Assembly: GCA_035649575.1 (NCBI GenBank) | Contig: DASRJH010000231.1 | Span: 1-6,688, forward strand | Reading direction: 5' to 3' | DNA: 6,688 bases | Source: DASVAL01 sp035649575 | Lineage (GTDB): Bacteria > Planctomycetota > UBA1135 > UBA2386 | Part shown: positions 5,169-6,688 of the stretch, one piece after another | Numbering within the stretch: the stretch's first letter is position 1 | Layout: each line of letters begins with the position of its first letter | Position numbers and translations under genes: made by a program | Notes under the pieces: generated by a model | Database searches by the model: none | What the model was told of the DNA's origin: nothing | Seen by the model: only the letters and a program-made list of their open reading frames with translations

Positions 5169-6688
5169 CTACCCGAGCTCGAACTGACGCTTCGCGTCGA
5201 CGACGTCGCGGTTGATCGAAACGACCGCTTCTTCCAGCCGCGCCGCGAGCTGCTGGCCCGGGCCTACCGCGATGCGGACCTGCCGCATCATCTGGATCGC
5301 CATGCGCAGCGTGCGCACCACGTCGCCAGCATCCGTGTGCGCGAAGCGCTCGAGATCGTCGACACTGCCACCGCGGCTCCAGCAATCCACTGCCGCGCCG
5401 ATCCCCCAGTCGGGCTCCTTGATCGTCTGCTCGACGCCCTGCAGCAGCTCGATCGCGACGAACCGCCGCACGGCATCGGTCACGGCCTGCATCAACGGCC
5501 CCTGCTCCCGGCGGGCGTGGCGCAACTCGACGCGCCGCCGTTCTTCGTGGATCAGCGACGCGAACGTGACCGCGAGCTGGTGCATGTCCATCTGCTCGAG
5601 CACGCCGCTGAACAAGATCTCCGTCGCCTGGATCTCGTAACCGTTGATGCGCTGGGCCAGCCTGCCGCGCGGTTCCAGGCCCTTCTCGCCGAGATACCCG
5701 GCGTCGCGCAGGATCTGCACCCGGCACGCCAGCGCTGCGCGCGCGGCCGCCCGCTTCTTGGCTCGCGCCGCCGGCGTGCCCTTCTGCGCCTGGAAGGCCG
5801 CGAAGCTCTTGTCGTAGGCTTCGAGCAGGCCCTTGCTGCCGAGGCGGTCGTAGAGGTTCAGCACCGTCGAGTAGGACAGGTTGAAGCGCGACGTGATCGG
5901 CTCGACCTTGCCGCTGTGGTAGCGCGACAGCGGTGCCTCGAGCAGGTCCTCGTCCTCGAGGATCGCGATCACGAGCCCGCTCTCGTCCATGCCTTGCCGG
6001 CCCGCGCGTCCCGCCATCTGCAGATAGTCGCGGCTCTTCATGTAGTCCATCTGCACGCCGTCGAACTTGCGCAGCAGATCGAAGATCACCGTGCGTGCCG
6101 GCATGTTGATGCCGAGCGCAAACGTCTCGGTCGTGAACAAGAGCTTCAGCAGACCCGACGTGAAGAGGCGCTCGACCACTTCCTTGTGGATCGGCAGCAT
6201 GCCCGCGTGGTGGTAGCCGACGCCTTGCAGCGCGCGGCCGAGGATGCCGCGCAAGGCCGGGTCGGCGTCGGCATCGAGCTCGAAGCGCGCGCAGATGTCC
6301 TCGAACTGCGCCTGCATCGACCTGGCCTCGGCGCGGTCGAGCAGACGCCGGCTCATGCTGCGTTCGGCTTTGATCTCGCACTCCTTGCGCGAGAAGCAGA
6401 AGTAGAGCGCGGGCAGCAGCTGGCGGTGCTGGATCTCGTCGAGCAGCATCACGTAGGGCCGCGGACCGATCGAGATGCGGCGGCCCTGCGCGCGCTCGCG
6501 CTTGTCGCCCCAGCGGCTGCGCTCTCGTTCGCGGCGGCCGCCGCGGCCGCCGTGCCGCTTGTCGCGCGCGACGGCGCGTTCGTGGAACGAGACGGCACGC
6601 GCGCGCTGGGCGAGCTGGAAGACGCCCGCGTCGGCGTGGAAGAGGCGGTGCGAGAGCGGCACGGGCCTTTTCGTGTGCTCGATGATCG
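5169..6688 (-). CDS. Ski2/Mtr4-like DExH-box RNA helicase with DSHCT domain (N-terminal part outside window)
   Basis: Superfamily 2 ATP-dependent helicase related to Ski2/Mtr4 and actinobacterial HelY, probably cytoplasmic and acting on RNA. The frame is open to the window edge; the first RecA domain with Walker A and DExH is missing, leaving 505 residues. The visible part opens with IIEHTKRPVPL (1-11), the usual linker to RecA domain 2. An Arg/Gly-rich basic stretch follows (41-70), then LPALYFCFSRKECE (91-104, motif IV region), YHHAGM (158-163), LFTTETFALGINMPART (183-199, motif V) and QMAGRAGRQG (223-232, motif VI). SRFNLSYSTVLNLYDR (266-281) leads to the winged-helix region. The C-terminus holds a DSHCT-type helical bundle, with GYEIQATEILFSGVLE (349-364) and the WSRGGSVDDL...GDVVRTLR stretch (436-460). 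It ends in TAG. All visible motifs are intact, so an active helicase is expected. Confidence 0.93.
   Translation of the reverse strand, partial: IIEHTKRPVPLSHRLFHADAGVFQLAQRARAVSFHERAVARDKRHGGRGGRRERERSRWGDKRERAQGRRISIGPRPYVMLLDEIQHRQLLPALYFCFSRKECEIKAERSMSRRLLDRAEARSMQAQFEDICARFELDADADPALRGILGRALQGVGYHHAGMLPIHKEVVERLFTSGLLKLLFTTETFALGINMPARTVIFDLLRKFDGVQMDYMKSRDYLQMAGRAGRQGMDESGLVIAILEDEDLLEAPLSRYHSGKVEPITSRFNLSYSTVLNLYDRLGSKGLLEAYDKSFAAFQAQKGTPAARAKKRAAARAALACRVQILRDAGYLGEKGLEPRGRLAQRINGYEIQATEILFSGVLEQMDMHQLAVTFASLIHEERRRVELRHARREQGPLMQAVTDAVRRFVAIELLQGVEQTIKEPDWGIGAAVDCWSRGGSVDDLERFAHTDAGDVVRTLRMAIQMMRQVRIAVGPGQQLAARLEEAVVSINRDVVDAKRQFELG

Noticed and set aside
2942..5215. Very long open frame (about 757 codons) on the + strand, antisense to the GH127-like gene
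   Set aside because: It mirrors the whole hydrolase gene, has Arg/Ala/Gln-rich low-complexity composition and shows no recognisable domain. Stop-free antisense frames are expected in DNA this GC-rich.
1..6688. tRNA or rRNA genes, CRISPR arrays, riboswitches, direct-repeat attachment sites
   Set aside because: Gaps between genes are 105 bases or less, and I saw no cloverleaf, repeat-spacer pattern or recognisable RNA motif in them.

Overview
The window is uniformly GC-rich and densely coded. It carries five protein genes, with no gene-free stretch longer than about 105 bases. The gene set is bacterial: a bacterial-type NAD kinase, a YihY/BrkB membrane protein, an Rpn nuclease, a secreted glycoside hydrolase of the DUF1680/GH127 clan and a bacterial Ski2-like helicase. 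High GC, few clear Shine-Dalgarno sites and this combination of genes would suit a Planctomycetota-like or related environmental bacterium. That is a guess from gene style; no rRNA or marker gene here proves it.

Layout, left to right: (1) the 3' end of nadK on the + strand, cut by the window edge; (2) a 78-base convergent gap with a small G/C-rich hairpin; (3) an Rpn-family PD-(D/E)XK nuclease on the - strand, with a strong candidate for a second, in-frame internal gene encoding only its C-terminal domain; (4) a YihY-family membrane protein with a soluble winged-helix-like tail, - strand; (5) a secreted GH127-clan hydrolase with an extra C-terminal beta-sandwich, - strand; (6) the C-terminal part of a Ski2/Mtr4-like RNA helicase, - strand, cut by the right edge. 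The four - strand genes run helicase > GH127 > YihY > Rpn, with gaps of 73, 97 and 105 bases. They could be read through together, but their functions are unrelated and weak promoter-like sequences lie in two of the gaps, so this looks like a row of neighbours rather than a functional operon.

The most interesting item is inside the Rpn gene. At codon 256 there is an ATG preceded by GAGGAG with six-base spacing, the best ribosome-binding site I found in the window, whereas the full-length start has none that I can see. The predicted 74-residue product is the repeat linker plus the C-terminal helical domain. This is the gene-within-gene arrangement reported for E. coli Rpn proteins, where a small in-frame C-terminal protein (RpnS) acts as antitoxin to the full-length toxic nuclease (RpnL) in phage defence. 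Secondary points are an unusual Glu-x-x-Cys spacing at the predicted zinc site of the GH127-like enzyme, and an Arg/Gly-rich basic insertion in the helicase.
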